This document shows positions 34,141 through 43,908 of a stretch of DNA of 64,000 nt, piece by piece (position 1 is the first letter of the stretch; every line of letters begins with the position of its first letter). Source of the DNA: Flavobacteriales bacterium (GTDB lineage Bacteria; Bacteroidota; Bacteroidia; Flavobacteriales_F; PHOS-HE28); assembly GCA_016710015.1 (NCBI GenBank), contig JADJLR010000005.1, positions 186,001 through 250,000 of the forward strand. Reading direction: 5' to 3'. A model generated the notes under the pieces. The model did no database searches and was not told the origin of the DNA. It worked only from the letters and a program-made list of their open reading frames with translations. The translations under genes were made by a program, and so were the position numbers.

Positions 34141-35229
34141 ATGCGACTGACCGGAAAGCACATCATCATCACAAGCAACGAAGCCTGGGGCGACGTCTGG
34201 TACTCCAAGCACAACTATGCGTACGAACTCTCCAAGCAGAACGAGGTCCTCTTCATTGATCCACCTGAAAGATGGACACCGCGCAACTTGGGTCGACCAG
34301 AGATAGGGATCCGCAACATCAGCGAAAGCCTGCGTGTACTCTCCTACACCAATTCCCTACCGGGCGCATTCGATCAGAGCTTTCGATGCAACAACACCAT
34401 CGTATCCAACGCCATTCGAAAGCGACTGAAGGCCGAGGGTTGGCCGGTGGATCTCTTCCTCAGTTTCGATCCGGCACGGTTGTACGACCCGGCGCTCTTC
34501 GAGGCGGGCACCTCCCTTTTTATCGCGGTGGATGATTACGACCTGACCATGCGTGGCGAGCGACTACTGTTCAGCAAGGTGGACCACATCATCACCATCA
34601 GCGAACGGTTCAACGCCGTGTTCAAACCCTTCAAGGAACCGATCCTTACCATCGGACACGCCATATCCTCTGAGGAATTCGACGCTCCCGATCCGGATAT
34701 CAACGTGACTGATTATGGTCTCTATGTCGGCACGATCGATACACGTGTGGAACTGGCAACGATCGAGCGTATGGTGCAGGACAACCCGACGGTACCCTTC
34801 GTTTTCATTGGTCGCTTCGCCCTCCAGGGAGTGGCCTTGGCCGAAGCGTTGTTCCTGCATGGGAAGTATGCGAACCTGCACTACTTGGGCATCAAGCCGT
34901 TCAAGGAATTGAAGTCCTACATCAAGGGTTCCCGGTTCTGCTTGGCACCGATGGATGTGCTGCGACCGGGCAACGCCATCTCCCACCACAAGGTGTTCCA
35001 ATACCTCGCCTTTGGCAAACCGGTATTCTCCACCGTCTTCCACGAGTACCGGTCCATCGCACACCTGCTTTACATGCACAATGATCGGGAAGAACTCCTG
35101 CGCTTCTTAGCGGACTTTCTGGCCAACGGAGAATCGACCAGCCTGCGCGATGAGCGGATCGCCTTCGCACGCACTTGTACCTATGGATCCCTATTCGAGC
35201 GTATTGGACAAGCCATTCCATCATCCTGA
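34141..35229 (+). CDS. Glycosyltransferase, GT-B fold (group 1 type)
   Basis: 362 residues from ATG 34141. GT-B-like features: an N-terminal HIIITSNEAWGDVWYSKHNY region, LFLSFDPARLYDP, FIAVDDYDLTM, then DHIITISERFNAVF, VGTIDTRVELATIERMV, FVFIGRFALQG and the donor-site-like segment SHHKVFQYLAFGKPVFSTVF. Similar proteins are annotated as TuaH/WsaF-like. 109 bases of non-coding sequence separate it from the membrane protein upstream, and 69 bases from the GT4 downstream. Sugar unknown. Confidence 0.75.
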   Translation: MRLTGKHIIITSNEAWGDVWYSKHNYAYELSKQNEVLFIDPPERWTPRNLGRPEIGIRNISESLRVLSYTNSLPGAFDQSFRCNNTIVSNAIRKRLKAEGWPVDLFLSFDPARLYDPALFEAGTSLFIAVDDYDLTMRGERLLFSKVDHIITISERFNAVFKPFKEPILTIGHAISSEEFDAPDPDINVTDYGLYVGTIDTRVELATIERMVQDNPTVPFVFIGRFALQGVALAEALFLHGKYANLHYLGIKPFKELKSYIKGSRFCLAPMDVLRPGNAISHHKVFQYLAFGKPVFSTVFHEYRSIAHLLYMHNDREELLRFLADFLANGESTSLRDERIAFARTCTYGSLFERIGQAIPSS

Positions 35230-35298
35230 TCGGCTCGACCGGTCAAGCAGCTTGGTGACCGCAGTTGCCTTGGATGGACGGATCTCGCCTTGGAAAAC

Positions 35299-36444
35299 AT
35301 GAAGAAGCAGCGCATCCACGTCCTGCACACCTTCGCGAACAACGACGGGATCCCGTACATGACCTGGTTCATGGAACGCGCACGGCAGGAAGGTGATCTG
35401 CATTTCACCATCGTGCTGCTCTATCCCACGCGACCAGCCATGCTGGAAGAGATCAAGGCCTTCGGTTTCGATGGGATCTGGATCCCGTTCGATGACCGCG
35501 CACGGAAGCTGGGGATGCTGAAAGCCCTCCCGCGTCTGTGGTGGATCATGATGCGCCTGCGCCCAAGGGTCGTGCATTGCCACTTGTTCGACGACACGCT
35601 TCCCGGCGTTATTGCAGCCTTTCTTGCCGGCATCAAGACCCGCTTGGTATCTCGACAGGATACCGGGTTCCATTTGAATTACGCACCGAAGTGGGTGATC
35701 ATGGATCGCTTCATCGCACGCTTGGCAACACGAGTGGCCACCATTTCACACAGTGCGCGCCAATTGATCATCGAGCGAGAAGGTACACCTGCCGAAAAGG
35801 TGCAGATGATCCACAACGGCATCCCACCGGATCGGTACTTGCAGGTGGACCTCGAAGTACAGGAGCGGCTGCGCACAAGGTTCCAATTGCACGATGCCTA
35901 TCCGATCATCGGAACCGTGGCTCGCTTCATCGAATGGAAAGGGTATCGGCACATCGTGGATGCGGCAGCGCTGATCGTGAAGAACCACCCCAAGGCCCGG
36001 TTCCTCTTTTGTGGCAGCGGCCCACAATTGGAGGAAGTGCGCGGATGGGTGGAGCAGGCGGGTCTGAACGAGCACGTGATCATCACCGGTTGGGTGGCGC
36101 GGGATGAAATGCCTTCGCTTTACCGTCTGCTGAACATCTACCTCCATGCGGCGGACCACGAACCTTTCGGCTTGGTCTATCCGGAGGCCATGATGTCCGG
36201 TGTCCCCGTGGTGAGTACCGCAACAGGTGCCGTGCTGGATGCCATTCAAGACCCGAGCGAGGGTATTCTGGTGCCCGAACGCAGCGGGAGAGCGTTGGCC
36301 GACGGTGTGGAACAAGCCCTCCGTGCCGGACCGGAGCGCATCGGCGAAAGGGGTCGTGAAGTGGCCTTGCGGATGTTCACCTTCGACCACATGTGGGCAG
36401 GATACTCCGGGATCTACCGCCAAGCAGCACCATCCAACGGATAG
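35299..36444 (+). CDS. Family 4 glycosyltransferase
   Basis: 381 residues from ATG 35299; an in-frame TTG at 35290 is the other choice. Domain order: N-terminal RIHVLHTFANNDGIPYMTW, VVHCHLFDDTLPG, then the donor domain TVARFIEWKGYRHIV, LFCGSGPQLEEVRGWV, ITGWVARDEMPSLYR, and the EX7E region HEPFGLVYPEAMMSGVPVV. The pattern is standard GT4 with an NDP-sugar donor. Part of the plus-strand glycan cluster; acceptor unknown. Confidence 0.87.
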   Translation: MKKQRIHVLHTFANNDGIPYMTWFMERARQEGDLHFTIVLLYPTRPAMLEEIKAFGFDGIWIPFDDRARKLGMLKALPRLWWIMMRLRPRVVHCHLFDDTLPGVIAAFLAGIKTRLVSRQDTGFHLNYAPKWVIMDRFIARLATRVATISHSARQLIIEREGTPAEKVQMIHNGIPPDRYLQVDLEVQERLRTRFQLHDAYPIIGTVARFIEWKGYRHIVDAAALIVKNHPKARFLFCGSGPQLEEVRGWVEQAGLNEHVIITGWVARDEMPSLYRLLNIYLHAADHEPFGLVYPEAMMSGVPVVSTATGAVLDAIQDPSEGILVPERSGRALADGVEQALRAGPERIGERGREVALRMFTFDHMWAGYSGIYRQAAPSNG

Positions 36445-36645
36445 GGAACTCGCAGATGCCAACTCGACACGCTCCATTCGCGAAGTACATGCGCGCCTCT
36501 TCATGGCAGAAAGAACATCGGATCCTGTTCCTTTGCCCATTCCGGAAAATGAACGCTTTCCACACTGCGTTTGGATCGACCACGGATATGCATGACCGTT
36601 CCCGCCTGTTCTCCTTCGCCACATTGAACGTATCGCTTTCGTGAT

Positions 36646-39174
36646 TTGAGTTTCAAGCGCAGCATATTCTTCACGTTCCTGACGCAGGCCCCCACCCTGC
36701 TGCTTTACTTCGTGTCCAGCACCCTCCTCACCCGCTTGCTGGGCGATGTGGGTCGCGGGGAGTACGCGCTGCTCACGAACCAAGTGGCCTTGCTGGCCAT
36801 GTTGGTCAGTTTCAACGTCGGGTTCGGTGTTACCTATTTCACTTCCCGAGCGGGGACCGCGGCGAAGAACGTCGTGGGCACAGCATCCACCATGCTGTGC
36901 ATCAACATGGTGGCGGTTCCGATCATCCTACTTGGGTTCGCTACCACACCGAGGCTCACGGACCTTTTCATGCCCTCGACGCGAACAGACCTGTTCTACT
37001 GGGGCTTTGTCTACTTGAGCATCGTACTGAGTTTGCTGAATACCACCATCGCTGCGGTGCTGCTGGGCCTCAAACGTTTCAAGATCCTCAATTGGATGGG
37101 GATCCTGAACGCGGGCCTCAGTGCGGTGGCCTTCCTCGTGCTCTTCGTTATTCGGGACTCTTTGGGCACTGCGGATATCCTGCCGACGGTACTCGTGGTA
37201 TCGGCCATTGCCATGTCGTTGAATACCGCAGCCTGGATCGCCTTGTACGTCGTCGAAGTGCGCATCCCACCGATCCCGATCTGGACCTGGTCCCTGTTGC
37301 GACCCATACTGGCCTTTTCCCTGATCGGCCACCTGAGCAACCTGATCAACCTGATCAACTACCGGTTCGACATCTGGGTGATCGGCGATATCCTAGGCGA
37401 ATCGCAATTGGGTATCTACACCGTCGCCGTGGGTGTGGCCCAATTGCTCTTCTACATCCCCGATCCCTTCTCGCGTGTGGTGCAACCCTACTTGTTCGGT
37501 CAACTCAAGGATGAGATGCTGGACAAGTTCAAGACCGTTGCACGCGTGAACTTCACCGCTGTACTCGGCCTAGCGGTGCTCTTGGCCATTACGGCACACT
37601 GGTTACTCCCGCTGCTCTTCGGCGCTGTCTTCAGCGCCTCGGTGATGCCACTCTATCTGTTGCTGCCGGGGATCGTGTTGAGCAGTGCGACCAAGTTGCT
37701 GGTGCCTTTGGTTGTCCACGGCGGATACCAGCGTGTGAATCTCTATTCGATCTCGGCAGCAGCCGTGCTCACCATTGTACTGGACCTGCTGCTGATCCCT
37801 GAACTGGGGATCGAAGGGGCGGCGATCGCCACGTCCATTGCCTACTTGGTGATCATGCTCGCGCTGTTGTGGACCATCCGCTACAGGATGGGCGTATCGA
37901 TCCATGACATGTTCTTCGTTCGGCCATCGGATATTCGGAACCTCAGCCTCCTGATCGCCGGTCCCGGTTCTGCCAAGCGCATGGTCCGGACCACCATCAT
38001 ACCAGGACGTAAGAAGCGGGTGCTCTGCGTGGTCGGGTGGTGGCCCACTGGAGCCGATGTCACCGGCGTGTTCATCAAGGAACACATTCAAGCCATTGCA
38101 CGGGAGCACGCTGTCGAGGTGTTGTACGTAAAGGTGGTCAAAGGGCGGGTGGCTTGGCCTTCTACTACACTGACCACTGACATGGAGGACGGCTTACTGG
38201 TCCACCGTGCCACCATACTGACCCCGTTGCGTCGCTTCGAATTGGCAGAGAGGCTTGTTCGCTCCTATTACAAACGGGTGATCCCCGCTTGGCACAAAGA
38301 GGATCCCTTCGACCTGATCCATGTGCATGTACGCACCGAAGTGACCGAGCACGTGCTCGCCACTGCGAAGACCCTGGATCTTCCTGTGGTGGTAACGGAG
38401 CATAATTCCTTCTACCACTTGGGGATCCGGCAACTGCCCCCGGCGATGGAACAGCAGCAACGCATCGCGATCCGGCAGTGGTTCAAGCACCCCAACATCC
38501 GGATGGTGATGCCTGTGTCCAAGGACCTTGCACGCGTGTTGCACGATGACTTCGAGGTACCGCAAGAGAAATTGTCCGTGATCCACAATGTGGCCGCCGA
38601 TGCATTCAAACCCACCACGCCACCTGCGGATGAACCGTTCCGGATGATGCTAGCGGCCGTTTGGCGCCCACCGAAGGACCACGATGTATTCATCAAGGCG
38701 ATCGCCCTGTTGCCCACCGAGTTGGCCCGGCGCTGCGTGATCGAATGGGTCGGCTATGGGCCGGATTACGCCCTGATCATGGACCGCTGCCAAAAGGAAC
38801 TGGCACATGTGGATGTCCGTTTCCCAGGCTATCAGGACAAACAGGAGATGGCCCACCTGATGCAACAAAGTCACCTCTTCGTGCTTCCTACGCATGCGGA
38901 CAACCTTCCGTGCGTGGTGATCGAAAGCTTGTGTTGTGGAACGCCAGTGGTCTCCATGAACGTGAACGGTGTACCCGAGCTGATCGATGCCACCAACGGC
39001 ATTCTCGTGCCAGCCAGTGATCCGCAGGCACTCGCCGATGCATTGATGGAGTGTATGCGCTCCGGTGATCGTTTCGACCGCCATGCCATCGCGGAAGCGG
39101 CCGCACCGAAGTTCTCGGCCGCAGCGATCAGCGAGAAGATCACGGGCATCTATGCCCAAGTCACTACGGTTTGA
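36646..39174 (+). CDS. Fusion of MOP-type polysaccharide flippase with GT4 glycosyltransferase
   Basis: 842 residues. TTG at 36646 is the only usable start: the frame has a stop at 36625 and the next in-frame ATG is 49 codons on, inside the first membrane segments. Residues 1 to about 430 are a Wzx/MATE-like flippase with roughly 12-14 hydrophobic segments (LLGDVGRGEYALL, YRFDIWVIGDILGESQLGIYT, LLIPELGIEGAAIATSI). A linker follows and a GT4 domain begins near 456 (KRVLCVVGWWPTGADVTGVF), with TEHNSFYHLG, MPVSKDLARVL and the EX7E segment NLPCVVIESLCCGTPVVS. One continuous frame with no sign of a sequencing join. Would couple sugar addition and lipid-linked glycan export. The 201 bases before it hold nothing I can support as a gene. 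Confidence 0.82.
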   Translation: MSFKRSIFFTFLTQAPTLLLYFVSSTLLTRLLGDVGRGEYALLTNQVALLAMLVSFNVGFGVTYFTSRAGTAAKNVVGTASTMLCINMVAVPIILLGFATTPRLTDLFMPSTRTDLFYWGFVYLSIVLSLLNTTIAAVLLGLKRFKILNWMGILNAGLSAVAFLVLFVIRDSLGTADILPTVLVVSAIAMSLNTAAWIALYVVEVRIPPIPIWTWSLLRPILAFSLIGHLSNLINLINYRFDIWVIGDILGESQLGIYTVAVGVAQLLFYIPDPFSRVVQPYLFGQLKDEMLDKFKTVARVNFTAVLGLAVLLAITAHWLLPLLFGAVFSASVMPLYLLLPGIVLSSATKLLVPLVVHGGYQRVNLYSISAAAVLTIVLDLLLIPELGIEGAAIATSIAYLVIMLALLWTIRYRMGVSIHDMFFVRPSDIRNLSLLIAGPGSAKRMVRTTIIPGRKKRVLCVVGWWPTGADVTGVFIKEHIQAIAREHAVEVLYVKVVKGRVAWPSTTLTTDMEDGLLVHRATILTPLRRFELAERLVRSYYKRVIPAWHKEDPFDLIHVHVRTEVTEHVLATAKTLDLPVVVTEHNSFYHLGIRQLPPAMEQQQRIAIRQWFKHPNIRMVMPVSKDLARVLHDDFEVPQEKLSVIHNVAADAFKPTTPPADEPFRMMLAAVWRPPKDHDVFIKAIALLPTELARRCVIEWVGYGPDYALIMDRCQKELAHVDVRFPGYQDKQEMAHLMQQSHLFVLPTHADNLPCVVIESLCCGTPVVSMNVNGVPELIDATNGILVPASDPQALADALMECMRSGDRFDRHAIAEAAAPKFSAAAISEKITGIYAQVTTV

Positions 39175-39189
39175 ACCGGTTCTAGCCAC

Positions 39190-40056
39190 ATGAACAGCCC
39201 ACTGATCTCCATCGTCATTCCCGCTTACAACGCGGAGCGGTGGATCATTCAGGCCATCCACTCCGTTCAGGCACAGACCGAGCAGGACTGGGAATTGATC
39301 GTGGTGAACGACGGATCCAAGGACGAGACCTCGACCGTGGTACGCAGCGCGGAGGATCCGCGCATCACCGTGATCGACAAGGCCAACGCCGGAGTCAGTG
39401 CTGCGCGGAACACCGGTATCGAACTTGCGAAGGGAACGTACATCGCCTTTCTGGATGCGGACGATGCCATGCTCGCCCCGAAAAGCCTGCACACCAAACT
39501 GGAGGTGATGCGCACGGCACAGGTGGATTGGGTATTCAGCGATATGTGGCAGTGTGATGCGGAAATGCATCCTGTGTTGCACGAGCAAGGCACGGATGGC
39601 GATGTGGTGCGGACCATCCTTTCCGGAAGGGGGATCGGCATCCCGGGGATCAGCAGCAACATCATGGCCCATCGCCGTTGTTTCGATGCCGGCGTTCGTT
39701 TCGACGTACACCTTTCGAACGCCGCGGACCAGGACATCGCACTGAGCTTGGCCAGTGCATTCACGTACCGTCGTGTGCCGGAGCCATTGAATGGATACCG
39801 TGTTCTGGCAGGCAGTATGAGTCGGAACATCGCGCTCTATGAAAAGGACCACTTGTACCTGTTCGCCAAAGCGGAACGGAACGGAATGCTGACCGACCGC
39901 GCGTTTCGCCGCTACGCACTTGCGAATGCTTTCTGGGCTATTGGCGGTAGCTGGTGGAAGAAGGCCCGGAAACCGATGAAGGCCATTCCGTGGTTCATGC
40001 GCGCTTTGATCAGACGGCCGGCCCTGTTGCTCCGCCCTTTCCTTCGCACGATCTGA
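39190..40056 (+). CDS. Family 2 glycosyltransferase
   Basis: 288 residues. GT-A core: ISIVIPAYNAERWIIQAIHS, ELIVVNDGSKDET, DKANAGVSAARNTGIELAKG and FLDADDAML (DxD metal site). A histidine-rich central part (DAEMHPVLHEQGTDGDVV) and NAADQDIALSL (probable catalytic ED region) follow. It transfers a sugar in the capsule or O-antigen type cluster. Ends 4 bases before the convergent galE stop, and begins 15 bases after the flippase fusion. Confidence 0.87.
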   Translation: MNSPLISIVIPAYNAERWIIQAIHSVQAQTEQDWELIVVNDGSKDETSTVVRSAEDPRITVIDKANAGVSAARNTGIELAKGTYIAFLDADDAMLAPKSLHTKLEVMRTAQVDWVFSDMWQCDAEMHPVLHEQGTDGDVVRTILSGRGIGIPGISSNIMAHRRCFDAGVRFDVHLSNAADQDIALSLASAFTYRRVPEPLNGYRVLAGSMSRNIALYEKDHLYLFAKAERNGMLTDRAFRRYALANAFWAIGGSWWKKARKPMKAIPWFMRALIRRPALLLRPFLRTI

Positions 40057-40060
40057 TCGT

Positions 40061-41098
40061 TCACTGCCCCTCTTGGGCGAGTTGCTGTTCCCACTTCCAT
40101 GCCGAGGCCATCATCTCGTGCAGGTCGCGTTGCGCTTTCCAACCGAGCACATCACGTGAGCGCTTCGTATCCGAATAGATCGCCCCAACGTCTCCCTCGC
40201 GCCGTGGACCAACGGTATAGTTCAGACGTACCCCACTCGCGGACTCGAAAGCGGCAATGGCCTCCAGTACACTCACTCCTTCTCCCGTACCCAAGTTGAA
40301 GACGGCATGCGATCCGGTCATTCCCTGCTTCGCGTGGTCCAATGCGCGCACATGGGCCGAAGCGATGTCCGACACGTGCACGTAATCCCGAATGCAAGAT
40401 CCATCGCGTGTGGCGTAGTCGCTGCCATGCACCACCATACCGGAGCGTTTTCCGATCGCGGTACGTGTGATGACGGGGACCAAACTGCTGGGCGGATTCA
40501 AAGGGGCTTCTCCGTTCAAGCCCGAGGCGTGGGCACCCACAGGATTGAAATAACGCAAGGCAATGAACCGCATGGCCGGATGATTGCGCGCATAGTCCTC
40601 GATGATGCGTTCACCGATCTGTTTGGTGTACCCATAAGGCGATTCAGCCTTGCCCAATGCGCTGTCCTCTCCAACGGGCAGTTGATCGATATTCCCGTAG
40701 ACCGAACACGAGGAGGAGAAGATGAACCGCCCGATGCCGTGGGCGATACAACCCTCCAACAAGGCGAGCAACGAAGCGATGTTGTTGTGGTAGTACTTGT
40801 GCGGATCAGCCACGGATTCGGGGACGGACTTGAAGGCGGCGAAGTGGATCACACCGGTGATCCCCGGCTCCTTTTCCAGCATCCGTAGGACCGCATCCGG
40901 GTCGCAGAGATCAAGCTCGTGGTTGCGCACTTGGCGGCCCGTGATCTTGGCGACGCGATCGAAGGCCGAGCGATCCGCGTTGGAGAAATTGTCCACGGAG
41001 ACCACTTCGGCATCGGTATGCTCCAAGAGCTCGATGATGGTGTGCGAACCGATATAGCCCGCGCCACCGGTCACCAAGACCTTATTCCGTTCTTCCAT
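40061..41098 (-). CDS. galE: UDP-glucose 4-epimerase
   Basis: 345 residues from ATG 41098 (MEERNKVLVTGGAGYIGSHT), where the Rossmann motif begins; a longer frame to 41260 is antisense-derived. Hallmarks: DNFSNADRSAF, VIHFAAFKSVPESVADPHKYY, SSSCSVYG, YGYTKQIGE (catalytic YxxxK), RYFNPVGAH, RDYVHVSDIASAHV and FNLGTGEGVSVLE. Interconverts UDP-glucose and UDP-galactose, supplying galactose units to the glycan cluster. Its start overlaps the upstream GT4 stop by 17 bases. Confidence 0.92.
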   Translation of the reverse strand: MEERNKVLVTGGAGYIGSHTIIELLEHTDAEVVSVDNFSNADRSAFDRVAKITGRQVRNHELDLCDPDAVLRMLEKEPGITGVIHFAAFKSVPESVADPHKYYHNNIASLLALLEGCIAHGIGRFIFSSSCSVYGNIDQLPVGEDSALGKAESPYGYTKQIGERIIEDYARNHPAMRFIALRYFNPVGAHASGLNGEAPLNPPSSLVPVITRTAIGKRSGMVVHGSDYATRDGSCIRDYVHVSDIASAHVRALDHAKQGMTGSHAVFNLGTGEGVSVLEAIAAFESASGVRLNYTVGPRREGDVGAIYSDTKRSRDVLGWKAQRDLHEMMASAWKWEQQLAQEGQ

Positions 41099-42326
41099 AG
41101 ATGCTTGAATATGCTGTTTCGGCAATGCGAAAGTGGCGATACTTTTCCGCAACAGGTCGGATGCGTTCGTACAACGCCTGCCGGGTGTTCTGCGCCAACA
41201 AGGCATCGATCTCCCGAATAGCACGCTCGTACGCTTGCTGTGTGTTCCCAACGAGCACACTACCGATCCCCAGGCGCTGGATCAGTTCCGAATCGTCCGA
41301 GATCCCCGGGGTGATGACCACCGGTAGACCAAGCGCCCAGTATTCACCATCCTTGATCGGGGTGCAGTACCTCTTGGTGGGCACCGGGCGAACAGGCGTC
41401 AATGCCACATCGCCCAAACCCATGTGATCCGGGACCTCGGCATGCGGCACGCGTTGGATCGTGAACAGCTCCCGTGGCAATCCGGCACGCTCCATGAAGG
41501 GCATCAGCTCCTTTTCGGAATGTCCGGTGAGCAGGAGTACATGCAACTGCTCCCCCCACTGATCATGTGCTACGCGAATGAAGTCGAACACTTCTTGGTC
41601 CCAATAGATGCCGCCGAACTTCCCCGCATAAACGAGCACTCGTTTCCCATGCAGGCCGAACCGTTCCACGAGGTCCGTACGCTTCACATTCGCCGAGCCG
41701 AACTTCTCCAGATCGACACAAGCGGGCTTCACGTGGAATTCCTTCGGGACGTGGCCATACACCCGGAGCGCATAGTCGCGCATGCCCGATGCCGCTGCTA
41801 GCACCGCTCGTGCCCGGCGCGTTTGTAGGCGCTCGAATAGGAAGAGCGTTCGGAAGGCGATCCCTCGGCGGGTCCACGTACCGTTCTCCACCATGGCCTC
41901 CGCGTGGGGTTCGTAACTGTCGATCACCAAGGGCCGTCCGGTGAGTACCGAAACGAGGTAGCCGATCATGCCTGCCGGGGTACACCAGCAATGCACTGTA
42001 TCCACCTTGTAGGCCCTTGCCAGCGCGATCGAACGCCACACCAAGATCGCGATCATCCGCATGCCGCGCACACCGAATGGTTCGTACCGAAAAGCATGAC
42101 CCACAATGCCCGGCTCCCGGACTTGCGCACCTGCGGTGAATGCGCCTTTCTCCAAGGTGACCACATGAATGGTACTGCCCGCTGGCAACACCTTCAACAT
42201 GATGCGCAAATAGGGAAGCGTGTAGGCTTGGATCAAGGCATCGTCCCAGCTCCAATACGTGAGTACAAGGATCCGCCTAGGCTGCGGAGCTTGAAGGGGT
42301 GTTTCATTTCCTGTTCCCTCTTCCAT
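41082..42326 (-). CDS. Family 4 glycosyltransferase
   Basis: 414 residues. GT-B pieces: RRILVLTYWSWDDALIQAYTL, then VDTVHCWCTPAGMIGYLVSVL, VIDSYEPHAEAMVENG, LAAASGMRDYAL, LVYAGKFGGIYWDQEVFDFI, LLTGHSEKELMPF and the donor region IKDGEYWALGLPVVITPG. The end overlaps the galE start by 17 bases, and its start lies within the 3' end of the 497-residue membrane protein gene (23-base overlap), so these form one minus-strand operon. Substrate unknown. Confidence 0.8.
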   Translation of the reverse strand: MEEGTGNETPLQAPQPRRILVLTYWSWDDALIQAYTLPYLRIMLKVLPAGSTIHVVTLEKGAFTAGAQVREPGIVGHAFRYEPFGVRGMRMIAILVWRSIALARAYKVDTVHCWCTPAGMIGYLVSVLTGRPLVIDSYEPHAEAMVENGTWTRRGIAFRTLFLFERLQTRRARAVLAAASGMRDYALRVYGHVPKEFHVKPACVDLEKFGSANVKRTDLVERFGLHGKRVLVYAGKFGGIYWDQEVFDFIRVAHDQWGEQLHVLLLTGHSEKELMPFMERAGLPRELFTIQRVPHAEVPDHMGLGDVALTPVRPVPTKRYCTPIKDGEYWALGLPVVITPGISDDSELIQRLGIGSVLVGNTQQAYERAIREIDALLAQNTRQALYERIRPVAEKYRHFRIAETAYSSIYGRTE

Positions 42327-43797
42327 TCCGTTGCCGTTGCTTCTCTGGACCGGTGCCGGACTTCTCCTCCTCCAGCAAGAACGCAGTGCCCATCCGGTAT
42401 CCTTTTAAGTCGAACCGTAGCCCCTGATTCAACCGCTTGCGTTTCAATTTGGCGAGGTAGATGATGATGAACAGCGAACTGATGTAGAACGGTACCATGG
42501 GGATCTTGAACCGGACCAGCGCCCCGAAGTTCGGTGTGGTAACACCCACCATGAATGCGAAGAACAGGGCGAAGGAGATCGACATCATCAGGATCGGAAT
42601 GCCCAAACTGGCACGGATGAAGAACCGGGGTCCGGCAACGTAGAGGGTGTAGAGGCTCAAGCCCAACACCCACAAATTCTCCAAACCGCTCAACGCCATC
42701 ACGAAGTTGTTGGACTCCCAGATGTAGGGCCTGAACAATGCCGCATTGGTGGCCACGGGGAACTTGGACAGCACGGAGGTCCACGAACCATCGATCTGCC
42801 CCACATCAAAAGAGTTGGTCCCGTACCGTGTCGCGTTGACCATGTCCCCTTGCGTGACCTGAATGGTCTCCAAGGCTCCGTCCAGTGCGAATTTGTCCAG
42901 TGAGGACCCCAAGCGCATCAACACGAAGAAGGATATGGAGATCACCAGTACCGCCGCGAGCGGCACGATCACGAATTTCACCAGAGCGTTCCGCAACCGC
43001 ACCACGCGGAAGTACATCAGCCATAGAATGGTCATGGGGAACATGATCATGAAGATGTACGGTTTCATGGCGATCATGACCAGGGTACTGACGATCACGG
43101 CGAACCACATGCTCACCGCACCTCGTCGTTTGAAGAAGAGCTCATCGATGGAATGGACCCACCAACACACTGCGCTGAAGGTGAAGGTGTCCTTCAGGAT
43201 CGCTGAACCCCAGAAGATCGATGACGGCATGTACAGGAATCCAATGGCCAGCTTCCCAGCCAACTGGGGGAAGTAGCTCACGTAGGTCCGGTAACACGCC
43301 CAGATCCCGAAGTACGACAAGCTGGCGATCATCAGGTTGCTGATCAAGAAGCTGTTGAAGGTCAGCAGTGCCAGCACGCTCGATGCCCGGATGACCGCGA
43401 AGGTGCGATCATCGAAGAAGACGTACTTGAATGGTTTGGCCGTTTCATAGGTATAGGCGGACCAGCTTTGGAAGGAGTTGTCCCCGAGCATCTGCCGGAG
43501 GTATTCGATCGGATCGATCAACGCCAAGTTCCGCATCGCCACACCCCCGAGGAAGAAGGTGAGCGCATCGCCGCCTTGGTAGTAGTAGAAGTAGACCAAG
43601 CTGAAGGCCAAACCGCCCAGCATCTTGGCCATCAGACCCAAGATGTAGTACCTGTACTCCGGCGCTTCTTTCAAGCGCATGTTCTTGTGGCGGGTGAAGT
43701 ACAAGTAGAAATACAGCAAGTACAACAGGGAAAGCATGTACTCCCAATACTTGATCCCTACATCGCCGTGATACTGAACGTAGAAGAGCGGGATCAT
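42304..43797 (-). CDS. Polytopic membrane protein, candidate polysaccharide polymerase-like
   Basis: 497 residues from ATG 43797 (MIPLFYVQYHGDVGIKYWEY); an upstream start at 43899 would add 34 hydrophilic residues and is less likely. About ten to twelve membrane segments, with aromatic runs (LLYLLYFYLYF). A long loop follows GSSLDKFALDG and holds VTQGDMVNATRYGTNSFDV. It ends with a charged tail (KSGTGPEKQRQRN). No named motif is visible; topology and its place between glycosyltransferases fit Wzy/EpsG-type polymerases, but this is inference. Overlaps the following GT4 by 23 bases. Confidence 0.65.
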   Translation of the reverse strand: MIPLFYVQYHGDVGIKYWEYMLSLLYLLYFYLYFTRHKNMRLKEAPEYRYYILGLMAKMLGGLAFSLVYFYYYQGGDALTFFLGGVAMRNLALIDPIEYLRQMLGDNSFQSWSAYTYETAKPFKYVFFDDRTFAVIRASSVLALLTFNSFLISNLMIASLSYFGIWACYRTYVSYFPQLAGKLAIGFLYMPSSIFWGSAILKDTFTFSAVCWWVHSIDELFFKRRGAVSMWFAVIVSTLVMIAMKPYIFMIMFPMTILWLMYFRVVRLRNALVKFVIVPLAAVLVISISFFVLMRLGSSLDKFALDGALETIQVTQGDMVNATRYGTNSFDVGQIDGSWTSVLSKFPVATNAALFRPYIWESNNFVMALSGLENLWVLGLSLYTLYVAGPRFFIRASLGIPILMMSISFALFFAFMVGVTTPNFGALVRFKIPMVPFYISSLFIIIYLAKLKRKRLNQGLRFDLKGYRMGTAFLLEEEKSGTGPEKQRQRNGRGNRK

Positions 43798-43908
43798 GAG
43801 GGGGCCGACCAAATGCTGTGTCCGTTGCTGCTCCGAGGTGGAGAAGGGACAAAGGTCAGGTTTCGAAAAGTTCCTTCCGCCTTTGGGCTTTGGGTCCACT
43901 CCGGTTGC

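Noticed and set aside
36445..36645. Possible small gene between the GT4 and the flippase fusion (about 60 codons)
   Set aside because: No start signal, motif or conserved pattern is visible; treated as non-coding.
38650..39852. 400-codon minus-strand frame opposite the flippase-GT4 fusion and GT2
   Set aside because: The opposite strand encodes continuous GT4 and GT2 motifs; the frame crosses the gene boundary.
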